Source: Ovis canadensis (lineage: Eukaryota > Chordata > Mammalia > Artiodactyla > Bovidae). From it: a DNA stretch of 64,000 nucleotides. Location of the stretch: the NCBI RefSeq assembly GCF_042477335.2, contig NC_091251.1:91093501-91157500 (forward strand), given 5' to 3'. This document shows, in pieces, positions 25,555-37,444 of the stretch; within the stretch, counting starts at the first letter, position 1, and each line of letters begins with the position of its first letter. Below the pieces are notes generated by a model that did no database searches, was not told the origin of the DNA, and saw only the letters and a list, made by a program, of their open reading frames with translations. The translations under genes were made by a program, and so were the position numbers.

Positions 25555-25669
25555 ATATTCTATCTTAAGCCATTCCTTATTATCTTATATATGTAAGCCT
25601 TGTCTCAATTAAAACATAAACTCCAAGATAGCAATGGGTGCATCTGTACTTCCAGTGAAGGGTGACATT

Positions 25670-25860
25670 TCAAGGTCAGTCTGCCTGGGTTCATTCATAA
25701 ACTCGTTTATTAGCTGGTCAATCTTTGGAAACCTACTTAAACCCTCTGAGCCTCAATCTCCCCATCTATGGTAACAAGGGAAGTTAACAGTATCTTTCTC
25801 AAAGGGCTTTTTTTCAAGATTGAGATAATCTAAACCATGCAAACTTCAATCAGTGTAAAC
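25670..25860 (+). mobile_element. MIR SINE
   Basis: CCTGGGTTCATTCATAAACT and AGCCTCAATCTCCCCATCTA with a diverged 3' part. Confidence 0.65.
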
Positions 25861-26089
25861 TACAGTCTTTTTTACTTATTTGGAGAACCAAGACATCTTA
25901 ATAAATATTATTGGTTGATCGTTGGATATAAAACAGACAACTTTTCTTTCTAGCCTTCGCTTCTCTCATCTTCTTCTCTTCCCTTCCCTGAAGGTGGATA
26001 GTGTTTACACTCCTTCCCAGATCTTGGGCACATGAAATGCTTTAAGCCAAAATGAAAGGTTTGTTTTAAGGACCAAGGGTACCAGCCCC

Positions 26090-26215
26090 TTCTCACTGTG
26101 AGCCTTTGGGTGTGAGCCTGTTATTCTATATTTCTAAGCTCAGCATCTTCATCTATCAAGTGTGATCATCTGACATGCCTTACAAAGCTGTTGCGAATGT
26201 TAAACGAGGCTGCAG
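26090..26215 (+). mobile_element. MIR SINE
   Basis: GTGAGCCTTTGGGTGTGAGC, CTCAGCATCTTCATCTATCA and AGCTGTTGCGAATGTTAAAC. Confidence 0.55.
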
Positions 26216-27034
26216 AGAACATATCCCCCACAGAGGCCACGTGCAAGGGGTTTCTCTACATCCCTTCCCCCGCCCCAACCCTGTGGGTGATAGGCCTGGA
26301 GAGGACCCCGCAATCTCTCAATGAAGAATGGATCCCAGCCCAGAAGTAGCCCACTGCAGCCAAGGACCAAGCAGGCGGTTTCCAGGGTAACAGCATCTGC
26401 TGCATCTACTCCCGATTTCCATCCCAGCTGCCTTTTATTCTCCTCCCACCTCTGTAGTGGGCTAAGTCACCTGTTCCCACTATTGCTAGGCAACCTCTGA
26501 GAATGGGCAGCTATCTCCTGGGGGAGGACCCTGGCCCTGCCCTCCCCTCTTCATGCCTCAGGACTTAGGGAAATTTGCCCCACTTAGACCCTCCCTGTTA
26601 AGCATGGGATGGCAGAAGGTGGGAAGCAATCCCAGGCCAAGCAGGCAGGTCCCATGGGACTGGCTCAGCCTTTGATCAATGAGGAAGGACACACCTCCAC
26701 CCTCAGCCCAGGCTTCTGTTTGCCTGTGCTTATCTGGGATCTAGTCCTAAGCAGTTTCCAAGAAAAGGGCCACATCAGGCTGTTTATGAAAGCTATCTTT
26801 CTTGATTATTTTTCTCTTCTGTTCTCCCACTCATTCGCAATGAACCAGGATCCCTGATCTTTTCATAAACAGTGAGTGAGAGAGAAAAGGTGGACTCACA
26901 AGTGAGAGAAAGAGGGGCGAGGATGGAGAGAGCTCACCTCTGGGAGGTGGGATGAAAGGCAACTGTCATTCTCTTCCTAAATCAGCATTAGCTGAGGGTT
27001 TTTAAAGTGGAGATATAATTCTTAAACAATCAAA

Positions 27035-27122
27035 GTCACCCAGTTTAAAGCCTACAGTTCAGCGGTTTTTAGTATATTCACAAGGTTGTGCAACCCCCAC
27101 TGCTATCTAATTCCAGAACGCT
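27035..27122. mobile_element. Ancient repeat fragment
   Basis: TTCAGCGGTTTTTAGTATAT, TTCACAAGGTTGTGCAACCC and AATTCCAGAACGCTTTCATC are recognisable as a widespread old mammalian repeat. I do not assign the family. Confidence 0.4.
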
Positions 27123-27214
27123 TTCATCACCGGGTTTTGTTTTGTATATGTTTTGGCTTTGGTTAAATGTTGCTAGAAATGCAAGCATTTGCTTTATAAG
27201 CATCAGAGCAAAAT

Positions 27215-27435
27215 CTGAGGAGGCAACGCCGCCCGGCTTCAGACCCCAGCTCCACCTCTCGCCGGCTGTGGGTTCTTGGATAAGTTATGTGACTGCTCTG
27301 AGCCGGTTCTCTCCTCTGTGAAACAGGGTCAGAGTATCCCCCTCGCAGGATTAGATGCGTTAATGCATTGGAGTCCTTAGCACCGGGTGGAATGCTTAGC
27401 ACATGCTCAGAAAGGGTGAGCCACTGTGATTATCA
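27215..27435 (+). mobile_element. MIR SINE, near full length
   Basis: GGCTTCAGACCCCAGCTCCA, GGATAAGTTATGTGACTGCT, CGCAGGATTAGATGCGTTAA, ATGCTTAGCACATGCTCAGA. Confidence 0.75.
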
Positions 27436-29829
27436 TAAGAAAAAGAATTTCTTCAACTTAAAAAAAAAAATCCAGTCCCGTTCCTAGCTCTGCTAGCAGG
27501 CAGCTGGGACAGCCAGTTTCTGAGAGGAGTTGGAGGCCTTGCTACACCCACCCAACCCCTTTGGGGGCAGGGTGAGGTTGTGACTGTCTTTGCAGCCAAG
27601 TGTGACTACTCCAGACTCACAAGGTGCCCTACACAGCAAGATCCTGCCAGTAACCTCCAGCCAGGATGGGGGTGATGCGGGTGAAGGAAGACCAGGCGGG
27701 ACAAGCAGGAGAGCGAAGGACTAGTCCTCTCCCCAAGGTTACCCTCTATCCACTGAGGAGGGAGGGTTCCCCGACCTGATGCTCAGCCCAAGAACCAGCA
27801 GGAATCCTGGCCCTGTGTTAGGGGCTCCCAGAATGGCTGAGCCTTGCCTTGCTGGACCCCCTGCCCCGGCCACTCCCCAGGTGTCTTGCCTCAGATTGGG
27901 CAATTAGGACTTAGGATACTGTGCCATCGCCAAAGACGGCACACCCTGGGCTAAATCCCCAGTCCCAGCAGGGTGACCCACTGTGACCAGGACTATGGAA
28001 CCCAGGTTACAGGGTCCCTCTGCCTGCCTCCTCTTAGCTGTGAGCCTCTGGGGAGCTGCTGACTGGACTGTCCAAACCATATCCAGCGCCTGGTGGGCTC
28101 TGGGACCCTTTCAGTATCCCAGGTGAGTAAGTAACTCAGCCCAACTCCCCAGACCCCTCCTGCAGCGACATGGGCCCTTTGACCACACTCAGATAAAAGC
28201 AGGGTCCCAGAAACATGCCCTGACACTTCCACCCTGAGCCGCACACCCGGTCCCAGGAAAAGCGGGGGTGGGTCACACATGGGGGGAGCTCAGGTGCTGG
28301 ACAGTCCCGAGAACACCTGCACGGCAACACCTGAGCCAACCTATGAGCTGTACAAACAGCCTGGCCTCTTAGCAAGGTGAGAGGTCAGCTCTGGGAGGGG
28401 CAAAGGGACTGGGGAAGGAGGACAAGGAGGGGAAACAATGGCAAGTGGACTCACTGGCGCCCCTGCTCCTCCCAGTCTTTCCCCTCCAGTAGGGGAAGCC
28501 CTACCCCCTGGACACACAGACACACACACCCCACCACCACCACCCCTGATTATTTGCCAGGGAAAGGAAAGGCTTCCCAGCAGAACCTTCCCTGTCACCT
28601 CTCCTGCCCGGCAGTGGTCAGCACCATGCCCCGGCTGTGACTGGTATGGCCTGGTGGGATTTTCTGTCTTTCTGCCTCTAACCTGTCATTGTCACAGCCC
28701 CACCTGGATGGAGCATCTGCTACCTAACAGGGGGTTCAATCAGCGCTCCGACTGCCTCCACAAGGAGACGTCGCCGCTGTTCTCACACTATGCAGGGACT
28801 AGAAGGTGAGAAGCAGGCACACAGTAGCAGGTCTGTGGCCGGGCCATGTCTCAGGCGGCCCTACCCTGGCAGGGCAGGAGGCGCCAGGTCTCACGTGACA
28901 AGTCCTCGAGCCAAGTTTATGGTTTGTGGCCACTGGCCAGGCGCCCAGCCCCAGGCCTTCCTCGAGAAGCTGGAAAGAGGAGCCCCAAATCCCAACCACA
29001 AATCCCAGGTGACAGGACGCCCATTTGGTGTGACCTCCTCGCACAGAACCGCCCACCGTCCCCAGGGACGGTCCCAGGGGTGAGGGCCTCTCCCAGGCCC
29101 CATCCCACTGAGCAAGGAGGCCTTGGCAGCCCTCCGCAAGAAGTCAGACTTCAGGAAGTGAGATTCCTCCTTTTGAAGAGGCTGAATCCTACAAGCCCAT
29201 CTCAGCAGCCCCTCAAGGTCTCATCATTGCTCAGAACTGGAACGTCTGGCCCGCCCTGTGCCCCAGGCCCTCTCATATCTCTCTCTCCAGGGCAGCCCTG
29301 AGGCTCCCAGCCCGTCCATCCCTCCCATCTCTCTTCCAGGTTCTGTCCACCACTTCACCAACTAGCGGAGCACCTGCACTCAGAGCGCCCAGGTGGGCCG
29401 AGTTTCAGAGAGGAAGCAGCTGCAATCAGAAGCCAAGCGGGGCTGGGCGAGCTGCTGGGGGTGTGAGCAGGGCCTGCAGAATGTGCTCAGTTAATCATCA
29501 GAGGGGCCTGAAGACACTCTGAGGTCATTTTACCTGTATTACCACCAGCCGACAATGTTTTTAAGCACTTTGGCATTCATCTCTTCATCCTGGATTCCCA
29601 GGAAGTAGGGAAAGGGTAGGCAAGGGATTCTATACCATTCTATAGGTCAAGGGATTGAGCAAACGGAAAGGTTGGGTGACATTCAATGAGCCAGCGCTGA
29701 ATTTGGGGTCAAAGGTCAAGGGCAACACAACTCCCACACACTCCTGGCCTTCTCCGGAAGCAGATTTATATACTACATCTTATCTCAAAGCATCACCGTA
29801 AAAAGGCCATAGCAGCTCTGGTTCCTCAA
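27436..29829. other. Intron, repeat-poor
   Basis: About 2.4 kb without any repeat I recognise, GC-rich. A candidate for single-copy regulatory DNA by position only. Confidence 0.45.
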
Positions 29830-30045
29830 AACATTTACTGAGCACTCATTATACCCCATGTGCTATGCTAAATTCCCTACATACCTTACTTGGTTTGTAA
29901 GCTTCTACTCAGCTATTTCAGGCAGGAACAATGATTATCCCCATTTCCCTCTTGCTATCATCAGGCACAGGAGCAGGTAAGTGACTCACGCTGGATCACA
30001 CTGCTAGCCAGTGTGGGGGTGAAGACTTGAACCAGGGTGCCCAGA
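29830..30045 (-). mobile_element. MIR SINE
   Basis: ATTTACTGAGCACTCATTAT, ATTATCCCCATTTCCCTCTT and CACACTGCTAGCCAGTGTGG in antisense order. Confidence 0.6.
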
Positions 30046-30164
30046 GCATGTCCACCTGCAGAGGCCAGAGCCAGAATCCGGCCCCAGAAAGGGATGGTTT
30101 ATCTGGAATGTAAAGCATTTCATCCCAATCCCTACTGCCCTGGCCTGGAGTTAGGAGCCATACC

Positions 30165-30295
30165 TGACGTTTATCCAATTATTTCATCATCATTTCTGGA
30201 CCTCATGCAATAGCTCTGACTCTGTGCTAGGCACTAGGGATTCTGCAGAGCACAGGGCAGGCTGGGTCCTGCCCCCACGGACACTGACGAGGAGT
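30165..30295 (-). mobile_element. L2 fragment
   Basis: TGACTCTGTGCTAGGCACTA, GGGATTCTGCAGAGCACAGG and GTCCTGCCCCCACGGACACT. Confidence 0.6.
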
Positions 30296-30539
30296 GAATC
30301 GGGAAGGAGTGAACACTAGGGGTATGAGGATGGAGATGAGGGCCAATTCTCTCCTCTCTCAGGCTTTAGCCCTACCAGGCATCACTCACTCCTAACCTCC
30401 TGGCTTCAGGGTAGGCAGACGTCCTGATCCTCCCCAGATAAACCCACCTGCGGCAGACTCTCCCCTTTGCAATCCTCCACCTTGGTGGGTAACCTTGGTA
30501 GCTCCTCTAATACTGGTCTCACAGTCCAGGACATGGACG

Positions 30540-30728
30540 CATGCATGCTCACTCTGACTCTTTGTGACCCCATGGACTACAGCCAACCAGGCTCCTCCGT
30601 CCATGAGGATTTTCCAGGCAAGAATACTGGAGTGGGTTGCCATGCCCTCCTCCAGAGGATCTCCCATGTTTCCGGCGGCTCCTGCATTGCAGACAGACAC
30701 TTTACTGCTGAGCCACCAGGAAGCCCCT
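30540..30728 (-). mobile_element. Bov-tA SINE
   Basis: Antisense: GACTCTTTGTGACCCCATGG, GGCAAGAATACTGGAGTGGG and head CACTTTACTGCTGAGCCACC. Part of the central GATCTTCCC segment is diverged. Confidence 0.9.
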
Positions 30729-31059
30729 TGAAGTCCAGAAGCAAATGTAAATAAAGCAGCCTCTCTTCCTGCCACATAGCTTGACAACCTAGCTTGACAA
30801 CCTGGCTTGCCGTAGATACGGAATCAGGATCTGGGCCTATTTACAACTATCTTCTTTCACCTGCCAGGGCCGTCTCTCTGTTTGAACATCCATCAGCTCA
30901 ACAAATATTAATTAAGGTCCTACATGTGGAAAACAGAATGAAAACCCAGGCTGGCACCTGTGGGAATACACAGTACACCAGAGCCTCCAGGATTTAAGAG
31001 GGAAGAGAGAGAATAAAATTGAACAGCAGAAGAGGCCCTTTTACATATCCTCTGCTGTC

Positions 31060-31205
31060 GACCTAGTGGTAAAGGGGGTTGGGGGGGTAGGTATTAGCTT
31101 CTTTTTATAAAAAAAACAATTGGAGGCTGAGAAAAGATAAGTAACTTGCCCAAGGCTGCAAGCATACAAGCGTAGAGCCAGGATTTTACTCAAAATCTAG
31201 CCAAC
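31060..31205 (-). mobile_element. MIR SINE
   Basis: GGAGGCTGAGAAAAGATAAG, TAACTTGCCCAAGGCTGCAA and GTAGAGCCAGGATTTTACTC: antisense MIR. Confidence 0.7.
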
Positions 31206-32324
31206 CTGACTCCAGGCACACATGAGCACACATACAAGGATGTGGGTGAGAGTCATGTGAGGGAATAAACTGAGGAGTCTGGTCATTCCCAAAAGATGGG
31301 CGTTCAGAGCTGGGGCCCCTAGAAAAGATGGCTTCAGTTCTCAGCCTTCAACATCAGAAAGACTGTGAAATCCAGTAAACTCCCCCAAGCCACAGCATTT
31401 TGTATCTTGAGGCAAGGAGCCCAGCATGATGAACTCTGCACTGAAGCACTCTTTGAAGGGACAAGCTGTGGCCAACCCAAGGCAGGTTCTTGAGTCATGC
31501 CTGCTACCTGCACAGACTTCTACCAGCATCTGCATCAGCCTTGGCGTCACCCAAGAAGTTATTCAATCTGATGCTTGTAAGGAGCCCTGAGGAGTGGGCA
31601 GGGCAGACCAGAGGAGGAAACAGAATGGAAGGGCCACGGGGACAGAGACCTGGCCTGTCTAGTTCATGCTCCACCCTCTGCACCGGGATCCCAGCCTGGC
31701 CCAGAGTAGGGGCTCCAAAAGTACTTGCGGAACAAACTACTAAAAGCTCAGAGAAGCAAAATGACTGGCCCAAAGTCTCACCCACAGCCTCCTGCCCAGT
31801 GGCCTTTGTATCTCACAGCACTGTGACCTCCTTCTGCCCCTCCTCACCCCACCCTCACTCTCCCGCCTCCATCTGGAACAGTCGCCCTCTGTCCCACTCG
31901 CTGGCTCTGGTCCCGCTCAACCCTCACCTCCCAGGGTCAGAGGGAGACTGTCAAAAGCACCAAGTTACTTTAAGTCTGATCCTCCTTTTATAATGCCAAT
32001 TTAGATCCCCATCAGCCTGCTGAGAACTAGGGGAAATGTGCAGAAACTGAGGTTACAGAGACTTAATGGCCCAGGGGAAAAAATTAAAAGCTGTAGACCA
32101 GATTCAATCAAGGCCCAGAGCTTGTGGGCCTTCTCCATCAATCCCACCAAAGCAGGTGTTGGCTCCCCTTGGTTCGAGATCTTTGCAGGCTCTGGGTGAC
32201 AGACCCAGCTTTCCCGCCTCCTTCACCAACTAATGAACGAGTGAGGGGAAGCTGCCTGCTGGAGCACGGCTGCAACCCAGCCCGCCATGCAGCTGTCTGG
32301 CCGCTAGGCTGGTTACTTCCACCT

Positions 32325-32440
32325 CTGCCCCTCATTTCTTCATCCTCCTGTTGCCCGGCTCCCAGAGCTGCTGGGAGTAACAAGTGAAACAATATACACG
32401 ATTAGAACAGTGCCCAGCATACATCAGCCAATGCCAGCTC
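32325..32440 (+). mobile_element. MIR SINE, diverged
   Basis: CCTCATTTCTTCATCCTCCT and AGAACAGTGCCCAGCATACA. Confidence 0.5.
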
Positions 32441-32536
32441 TTGGAACTGTGGGGCTTGTCCCAACCTTCCCAGGTGACCCTGTTCCCACCTGGCTGCCCA
32501 AAACCCTGGTGCACACCCACTGCCACCCAGGTCAGA

Positions 32537-32579
32537 GTTCTGAGTGAGTGAGTGTATGTGTATGTGTGTGTGCGTGTAG
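32537..32579. repeat. TG-rich microsatellite
   Basis: GTGAGTGAGTGTATGTGTAT and GTGTGTGTGCGTGTAGG, imperfect. Confidence 0.85.
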
Positions 32580-33330
32580 GGAGAGAAAGAGAGACACTAA
32601 TTTTTCTCCCCTATACTCACTCATTCATTTGATAATAATGAATAGCATGGGCAGGTCCAATGCTTAGTCCCACAGTCCTTAAAAGGACCTAATTCCTAGT
32701 TCTTGGGCAGTCCTGTCACTCCACCCCACCAGGCACACAGTAGGTGCTAGGCAAACAGAAATTTCTACTCTTCTACCCACCCCCCCACAGAAGACCCCCA
32801 AACATCCATCACACACTAATCCCACTTCTCCTGTCCAATTAAAAATCTATTCTCAACGAAGGTGCACCTTGAAACTCCCCAAACTTCACCCCTATTAGAA
32901 TCTCCAGTTTATTCCATTCTCAACTCCCCAACAGTCCAACTGACCCAGCAGATAAACCAGGTGAGGGAGGGACTCACCTCTCCCCCAGCCCTCCCCGAGG
33001 GGCCCGACAGGTAGAAGGGGAGGGGTGTTTAAGTAATGGCCGCAAGGCAAAGAAGTCGGCTAGAAGCAGGGCAACCTTCTGGTGAGGCTGCAGAGGGCTG
33101 GGCCCAGCAGAAGCCAAGACCCTGGGGCTCAGGTCGCCCTGCTTTGGGAAGCCCTTTGTGCGCTGTTTTAAATTACCTCTGCTTGTCTGATGAAGTGAGT
33201 AAAAGGGCGCCAGTTTCAGGGCTTAGGATTCCTGAGTGAGCTAATACAGGATGCCTTTGGCTGAAAAAAAACTTCAGTCGGCTCCCTAAACTCCCCCCCC
33301 TTTTAAGTTTAAAAAAGGGAATGAATGTTA

Positions 33331-33340
33331 CCATTTTTGG
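33331..33340. promoter_or_regulatory. CArG-box match in intron 1 (CCATTTTTGG)
   Basis: CC followed by six A/T and GG is the SRF consensus. It lies about 1.2 kb inside intron 1. Alpha-actinin-1 belongs to the actin-cytoskeleton genes regulated by SRF/MRTF, so the site is a reasonable candidate, but A/T-rich decamers also occur by chance. Confidence 0.35.
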
Positions 33341-34165
33341 ACATAAGCGTTCTCCCTCAAGCCCAGCCCTAACCGCACTATCCAGGGGGACGCGCCATCC
33401 TGTGTGTCCCCCCCCCACCACCTCATTCCCAGATCAGCGGAGGGGTGGAGGTGGGGGTGGGGGTTAAGAAGGGACCGGATGGGAGCGGGCAGCGGGGGAG
33501 GGGGAAAAAGGGTGTTCAGGGTACGTGGCTGCCTGGGGCAAGAGCTCACCGCGCAGGCAGGAAGCAAAGGCACGGTTGGGGCTCCCTCCCCCCAACAAGA
33601 GTGGTTTCTGACCTCTTCCTGCCACCGGCCACTGTGCCCGGGTCCCCTCGCCAGCTTTGAGCCCAGCGCCCGTGGGAGAGCGCGCACCCGGCACGCGGCC
33701 TGGGACGCGCCTCGGTGGCTAAGCATGGAACCCCAAGGACTGACCCCAAATATCCCCAGAGACAATGCCTTGCCCTACCGAGCCCCTCAACTCAGATCAA
33801 GTTGCCCAAATTTGCCATCTGCCAGGAATGAGCGGGGATCGGAGAGGCAGGACGCAGACGCAAGCTCATCTCGGTTCGCAGTTACCAAGCACGGAGTTAA
33901 GCAATAAAACGGTTTGCCGCCCTGACCCCGCCTCCACAGGGCCCGTTGGGGAGCCCGCTTTGACCCCGGGTTCTCTCGGCCCTAACCCCACTCCGGCAGG
34001 TCCACCTCCACACAGACCCGGAGGGGGGGTGCCAATCCCACCATGCCCGCTGCCCCTTCGGCCGGCGGGTTGAGGCTGGGAGGACCCCAGGCAGCTTGTC
34101 CCCTTCAGGTACTAAGGCGACCCAGGAAGCGCGCTGCCACCGCACGCCATACGGAAAGGCGGTCA

Positions 34166-34930
<765 letters not shown>

Positions 34931-35010
34931 CGAGGCGGACACACTAGCGCTGCGGGCTCAGAGGCGGGCGGGGGCGAGGGGCAGGGGCTCTGCCCCTCCG
35001 GAGGCTCTCC

Positions 35011-35015
35011 ATTGG
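35011..35015 (-). promoter_or_regulatory. CCAAT box (proximal)
   Basis: ATTGG on the plus strand reads CCAAT on the ACTN1 strand, in the context GGCCAATGG, a good NF-Y core. It lies about 370 bp before the ATG and about 80 bp before the inferred start site. Confidence 0.6.
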
Positions 35016-35053
35016 CCAGGCCGAGTTGCCCAAACTTCCCCCCTTCGCCTCTC

Positions 35054-35058
35054 ATTGG
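35054..35058 (-). promoter_or_regulatory. CCAAT box (distal)
   Basis: A second ATTGG on the plus strand gives CCCAATGAG on the ACTN1 strand, 43 bp upstream of the first. Paired CCAAT boxes spaced about four helical turns apart are common in NF-Y promoters. Confidence 0.55.
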
Positions 35059-35091
35059 GAATTCCTGGCATCCGTCAGCCGGGCCGCGGCG

Positions 35092-35097
35092 CATATA
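35092..35097 (-). promoter_or_regulatory. TATA-like motif
   Basis: The minus strand reads CCTATATGCGCC. It resembles a weak TATA element but lies upstream of both CCAAT boxes, which argues against it positioning the main start site. It could serve a minor upstream start. Confidence 0.25.
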
Positions 35098-35169
35098 GGT
35101 GGACTGGGCGGGCCCCTCCCGGCGCGCACGCCCCCGCCTACTCCCCGGGTTCCCACTCCCCCGCGCGGC

Positions 35170-35177
35170 TCATGTGA
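35170..35177. promoter_or_regulatory. M-box-like E-box (TCATGTGA)
   Basis: TCATGTGA is the preferred form for MITF/TFE3-type and USF bHLH-zip factors. It sits about 240 bp upstream of the inferred start. It is a motif match only; binding is not shown. Confidence 0.35.
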
Positions 35178-35478
35178 CACCAGCTTAAGCTGAACGGGAC
35201 CGAAGCCGGGGGACGCCTCCCCGAGCTCGGGGACCGAGCGGCCGCCGCTCGGGAGCCCCAGGAGGAACCGCCGGGGCATTGGACACGCTCCCAGCCCGCA
35301 GGAAGGCCCGGTACTCCGTCGCTGCGGCGTCCTGCGCTCCCACGCGCTCCAAAGCCCACAACTGCCAGGGGCTGGGGGACCGACGCGAGGAAACCCGAAA
35401 AGCATTTCATTTTCTGTTTCCCAGGGTCCGGAGACGTCGGCACCCGGGGAAGGGGGGCGGGGAGTGCCGGGATGGAAA

Positions 35479-35498
35479 GGAATTTCCTGGGAATTTCC
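35479..35498 (+). promoter_or_regulatory. Tandem kB motifs with an internal STAT6-type site
   Basis: GGAATTTCC (35479-35487) is followed one base later by GGGAATTTCC (35489-35498), which fits GGGRNNYYCC exactly. Across the join, TTC-N4-GAA (35484-35493) is the STAT6 spacing. The pair lies about 550 bp upstream of the inferred start, inside the CpG island. Function is inferred from motif match alone. Confidence 0.45.
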
Positions 35499-35720
35499 TG
35501 ATTCCGCCCCGGCCCCGCCCCGCGCGGCGCGACCCTGCGGACCCCTGCCCTGCCGGAGCCAGGTTTCTGGCCAGCCCTCGGCGCTCCGAAGCCGCACAGC
35601 TTTCCCGCCTCGCCGCGGGTTCCTTTGCCGCCCTCCCTTGGGCTCAGGGTCTAAGTTGCCCAGCTTCCCGGGTTCCGCTGCGGGTTCCCCGCGGGCTGGC
35701 AGGGCCGAGCTATCCTTATA

Positions 35721-36474
35721 CACACCTGGGCAGCACCCTGATAGCTCTGAGCGATCTACCCACTCCACGCCCCCTCAACACACACCCCTGACCCGACGGA
35801 GAAACTGAATTTCCCAAAGATGAGCTTAAAAGGGGGACTTATCGGGTTCTCAGAGCTCCACAAGCCAACCCTGTAACCTTATGCCTGACAAACAAAGCCT
35901 TATTGTTATTCGAGGAAGGAGGGCAAGACCGAAGAAACACCTTTAAGCTCGCGGAGCCTGCCTGCTCTACGCCTGTCCTAGTAAGAGGCGGATCTCCCCA
36001 GTGGGCTCACACCCTGGTGGGCTCCTCTGAGACCTCCGGGACTCAAGAACAGGAGCCAGAGGCCTCCAGTAGCGTCTGCACAGAGTAGTGCTTAATCCAT
36101 GTATGCCCCTGAAGGATGGCTGGGTTTACTGTGAAAACAACTGTCAGTTCAGAGGTGACTGAAGGAGTTAGAAAGGGCCATGAATTAGGTTACCTGAAAG
36201 GCCAACAGATGGGAAAGTGGAAAAAAGTGCCGGTGACTCCCAGGAGAGCCAGCTGCTGCTGTCCTAAGCAGGTATGGGTGATGGGTCACTCCCTGCTCCA
36301 CTAGTCAATCTCGCACATTTATACAAGTGCCACCGGTCAGCACTGTGCCCTCTGCACGTCCCCGGCTGAGGAAGCACTGCTTCTGAGCCACGGAGACAGC
36401 AGATTTACAGACTATTTTATATCCACTTGTAAACTATGGCTCTAAACCTGATATCGAGGGTAATGATGGTGCTG
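35721..36474. other. Upstream flank of ACTN1
   Basis: CpG density falls here; no repeats or genes recognised. Confidence 0.5.
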
Positions 36475-37130
36475 CAGCCATTCATTCTCAATAAATATTT
36501 GTGGCGCTGCATCCGTGTGTCAGGGGATGTGCTAGATGTTATGTATCTAGGGGTGAAAAAAGACAGTCCTTGCCCCTGGCAGTCCAGCAGAGACACACAC
36601 AAACAAAAATATGCTTCAAGGAGATAGATACTTCCCCAGCCAGGGCACTGTAGGGGGCGGGGGGGGGGGGGGGGGGAGGGGGGGCGGTGTAGAGAGGATG
36701 ACCTTTGAGACCAGCATAGGGAAGGAAGCTCCAGGTATCACTTTTTGGAGGAAGGGGAATTCAAGTGAGCCTTAAAGAACAAGAGTCAGCCAGACAAAGA
36801 GGAGAGTGGGAGATTATTCCAGGCAGAAGGAACAGTGTGAGCTAATACATGGGGGCAGGAAGCTGCATGGTATAAAAGGAATGCTAGCATTTTAACATGG
36901 CTAGACTAGAAATTCAAGGCCAGGAGGGGCAAGAGACAGGGCTGGAGAGGTGGACAGCAGCCAGACAGTGAAAGCCTTCTCTACCACATGATGTGTGGGT
37001 CTGAGGGGAAGAAGGCTGGCTGGAAGCTGTGACAACCAGTTGCAAAGGAGTTGGAATAATCCAGGTAGTGCCTGGACTGGAAGTGCTGTGAGAATGTCCA
37101 GAGTCAGCTGTCCAGTAAGCAGGTGATGGC
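36475..37130 (-). mobile_element. L2 LINE, antisense, interrupted by a G-tract
   Basis: CATTCATTCTCAATAAATAT and GTCAGGGGATGTGCTAGATG at the left; beyond the G-tract GAGATTATTCCAGGCAGAAG, GAACAGTGTGAGCTAATACA and AAGCCTTCTCTACCACATGA continue in the order of antisense L2. Confidence 0.6.
36653..36685. repeat. Poly-G tract
   Basis: Thirty-one G in 33 bases with one C and one A interruption; the longest pure run is 18 G at 36659-36676. It can form a G-quadruplex and is prone to sequencing error. Confidence 0.9.
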
Positions 37131-37444
37131 ACAGCCCTGACTTGAGGGGAAACAGAATCTGAGAGTCATCTGACTACAGATAGCATGGACACCATGAGGG
37201 ACTCCAGGGAGAATGCCTTGGGGGAGCTAAGAGTGCCCAGCTGAACCCAGAGGAGCAGGACTTAGAAAGGAACTGTGAAGAACAAGGACCCCTGCGGGAG
37301 ACAGACAGGAAATGGTCCCCAGAAGCACAGGGAGCCTGGACAACATGGCGTCATGAAAATCCAGAATGAAGCATCAAAGTGAGGGGCATCAGCAGCATCA
37401 GATATGGCAGAAAGGCCTGGAAAGTAAGGAGTAAGCCCTGAAAA

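Larger units (their letters stand above)
31206..34079. other. Intron near the promoter, repeat-poor
   Basis: Holds one diverged MIR, a TG repeat, a short L2-like end near 32705-32765 and the CArG match at 33331. Otherwise single-copy, increasingly G-rich toward the CpG island. Confidence 0.5.

Noticed and set aside
35092-35097. Main TATA box of ACTN1
   Set aside because: It is upstream of both CCAAT boxes and would place the start in an unlikely position; kept only as a weak motif.
35052-35768. 238-codon open frame on the minus strand upstream of ACTN1
   Set aside because: It lies in the CpG island, where stop codons are rare by base composition. The product is low-complexity P/G/R-rich, with no domain, and it spans the promoter motifs.
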